A stretch of DNA of 14,166 nt from Promethearchaeota archaeon. GTDB taxonomy: Archaea; Asgardarchaeota; Lokiarchaeia; Sigyniarchaeales; SOKP01. Shown in pieces: positions 13,681 through 14,166 of the stretch (position 1 is the first letter of the stretch; every line of letters starts with the position of its first letter). The DNA lies in assembly GCA_030615145.1 (NCBI GenBank), contig JAUWZT010000067.1:1-14166 (forward strand), given 5' to 3'. The position numbers were made by a program, and so were the translations under genes. A model generated the notes under the pieces. That model did no database searches. It was not told the origin of the DNA and was given only the letters and a program-made list of their open reading frames with translations.

Positions 13681-14166
13681 ATGCAAGTTAAAATACTTGA
13701 AGATCATCAAATTGATAAAATTCACCAAAAATCACTATATATTCTTGAAAATATTGGTGTAATCGTACCTCACGAAGAAGTATTGGCGCGTTTTGCTACT
13801 TTTGGAGCAAATGTGGATAGCAAAAGAAGCTTGGTAAAAATACCTTCAGATTTAGTTGTGGAGTTTATTTTAAAAGCGGGAAAGAAGTTCGCTATTTACG
13901 GACGCGATCTTTCTAAAAAGGCAGAATTTGGCGTTGGAAAGCGCAATTACAATACTTCTGCTGGTCAAACTTTTTGGATTGATAATATCGGCGATCAAAG
14001 AAGATACTCGACACTTAACGATGTTAAAGAAGCTGTAAGATTTGCTGATGCCTTAGACCAAATAACAATTCCAGGTGCTATGTCAGATCCTCTTGAAATC
14101 CCCATGGAATGGAGGTGCTTGCAAGTTGCTTTTGAGATGGTATCTCATACAGATAAACCGATTTAT
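13681..14166 (+). CDS. MttB-family (trimethylamine methyltransferase superfamily) protein, N-terminal part
   Basis: An open frame of 162 codons runs from ATG 13681 to the window edge, so the C-terminus is missing. The sequence follows the MttB family N-terminus: an ILEDHQIDKIHQKSLYILENIGV helix, VDSKRSLVKIPSDLVVEFI, FAIYGRDLSKKAEFG, a glycine/threonine loop (YNTSAGQTFWIDN), RRYSTLNDVKEAVRFADAL and HTDKPIY. Family members move a methyl group from trimethylamine, glycine betaine or related quaternary amines to a corrinoid protein. The in-window part does not reach the position where true MttB carries pyrrolysine, so the trimethylamine type cannot be told from the pyrrolysine-free MtgB-like type. 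The usual length is about 480 residues, so about one third is present. It has its own promoter region, separated from the solute-binding gene by a terminator. Confidence 0.88.
   Translation, partial: MQVKILEDHQIDKIHQKSLYILENIGVIVPHEEVLARFATFGANVDSKRSLVKIPSDLVVEFILKAGKKFAIYGRDLSKKAEFGVGKRNYNTSAGQTFWIDNIGDQRRYSTLNDVKEAVRFADALDQITIPGAMSDPLEIPMEWRCLQVAFEMVSHTDKPIY

Noticed and set aside
13681..14166. Pyrrolysine-containing trimethylamine methyltransferase
   Set aside because: No in-frame TAG occurs in the visible part, and the pyrrolysine position lies beyond the window edge, so it cannot be claimed.

Overview
The window is AT-rich archaeal DNA, most likely from a Lokiarchaeia-type Asgard archaeon. 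That placement is an inference from several things together: Shine-Dalgarno (SD) motifs of the GGTGA/GGAGGTG type, poly-T transcription ends, TATA-like boxes, tetrahydromethanopterin-pathway genes (formylmethanofuran dehydrogenase) next to an MttB-family methyltransferase, and a secreted solute-binding protein with fibronectin-like repeats and a PGF-type C-terminal anchor. No rRNA, tRNA, CRISPR array or transposase was seen, so the lineage cannot be proven from this sequence.

Layout. (1) 3-875 (+): C-terminal part of a CoxE-like VWA-domain protein, with its start outside the window. (2) 953-1339 (-): small four-helix membrane protein. (3) 1340-2152: an 800-base stretch with no intact gene. 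It holds a chimeric gene scar: a frameshifted signal-peptide-type N-terminus at 1601-1765 runs directly into a second, about 92% identical copy of the VWA gene's 3' end at 1769-1894. (4) 2153-6496 (+): a tight three-gene unit of a membrane-anchored acetyltransferase with an extracellular domain, a 391-residue protein with faint protein-kinase-like landmarks, and a coiled-coil protein. None has a function I recognise with certainty. (5) 6518-10369 (-), convergent with the previous unit: a four-gene fwd-type operon, transcribed as iron-sulfur protein, fwdB, fwdD, fwdA. (6) 10666-13404 (+), divergent from fwd: a large secreted family-5 solute-binding protein with three C-terminal repeats. (7) 13681-end (+): N-terminal third or so of an MttB-family (trimethylamine methyltransferase superfamily) protein, cut by the window edge.

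How the genes may work together. The fwd-type operon would catalyse or derive from the CO2/formyl-methanofuran step of archaeal C1 metabolism. MttB-family proteins move methyl groups from methylated amines to corrinoid proteins, and the solute-binding protein could supply peptides or other small solutes. A shared 77-base intergenic element precedes both the solute-binding gene and the mttB-like gene and sits in the fwd promoter region. It suggests either common control or a past duplication.

Most notable observations. The fwd operon has no fwdC. By eye alignment, its FwdA has Asn where the family has its catalytic/metal-binding Asp, and its FwdB has Gln where the family has His after the metal-ligating Cys. 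It may therefore be a divergent enzyme rather than a canonical formylmethanofuran dehydrogenase. The 2153-6496 unit is the best candidate for an undescribed system.
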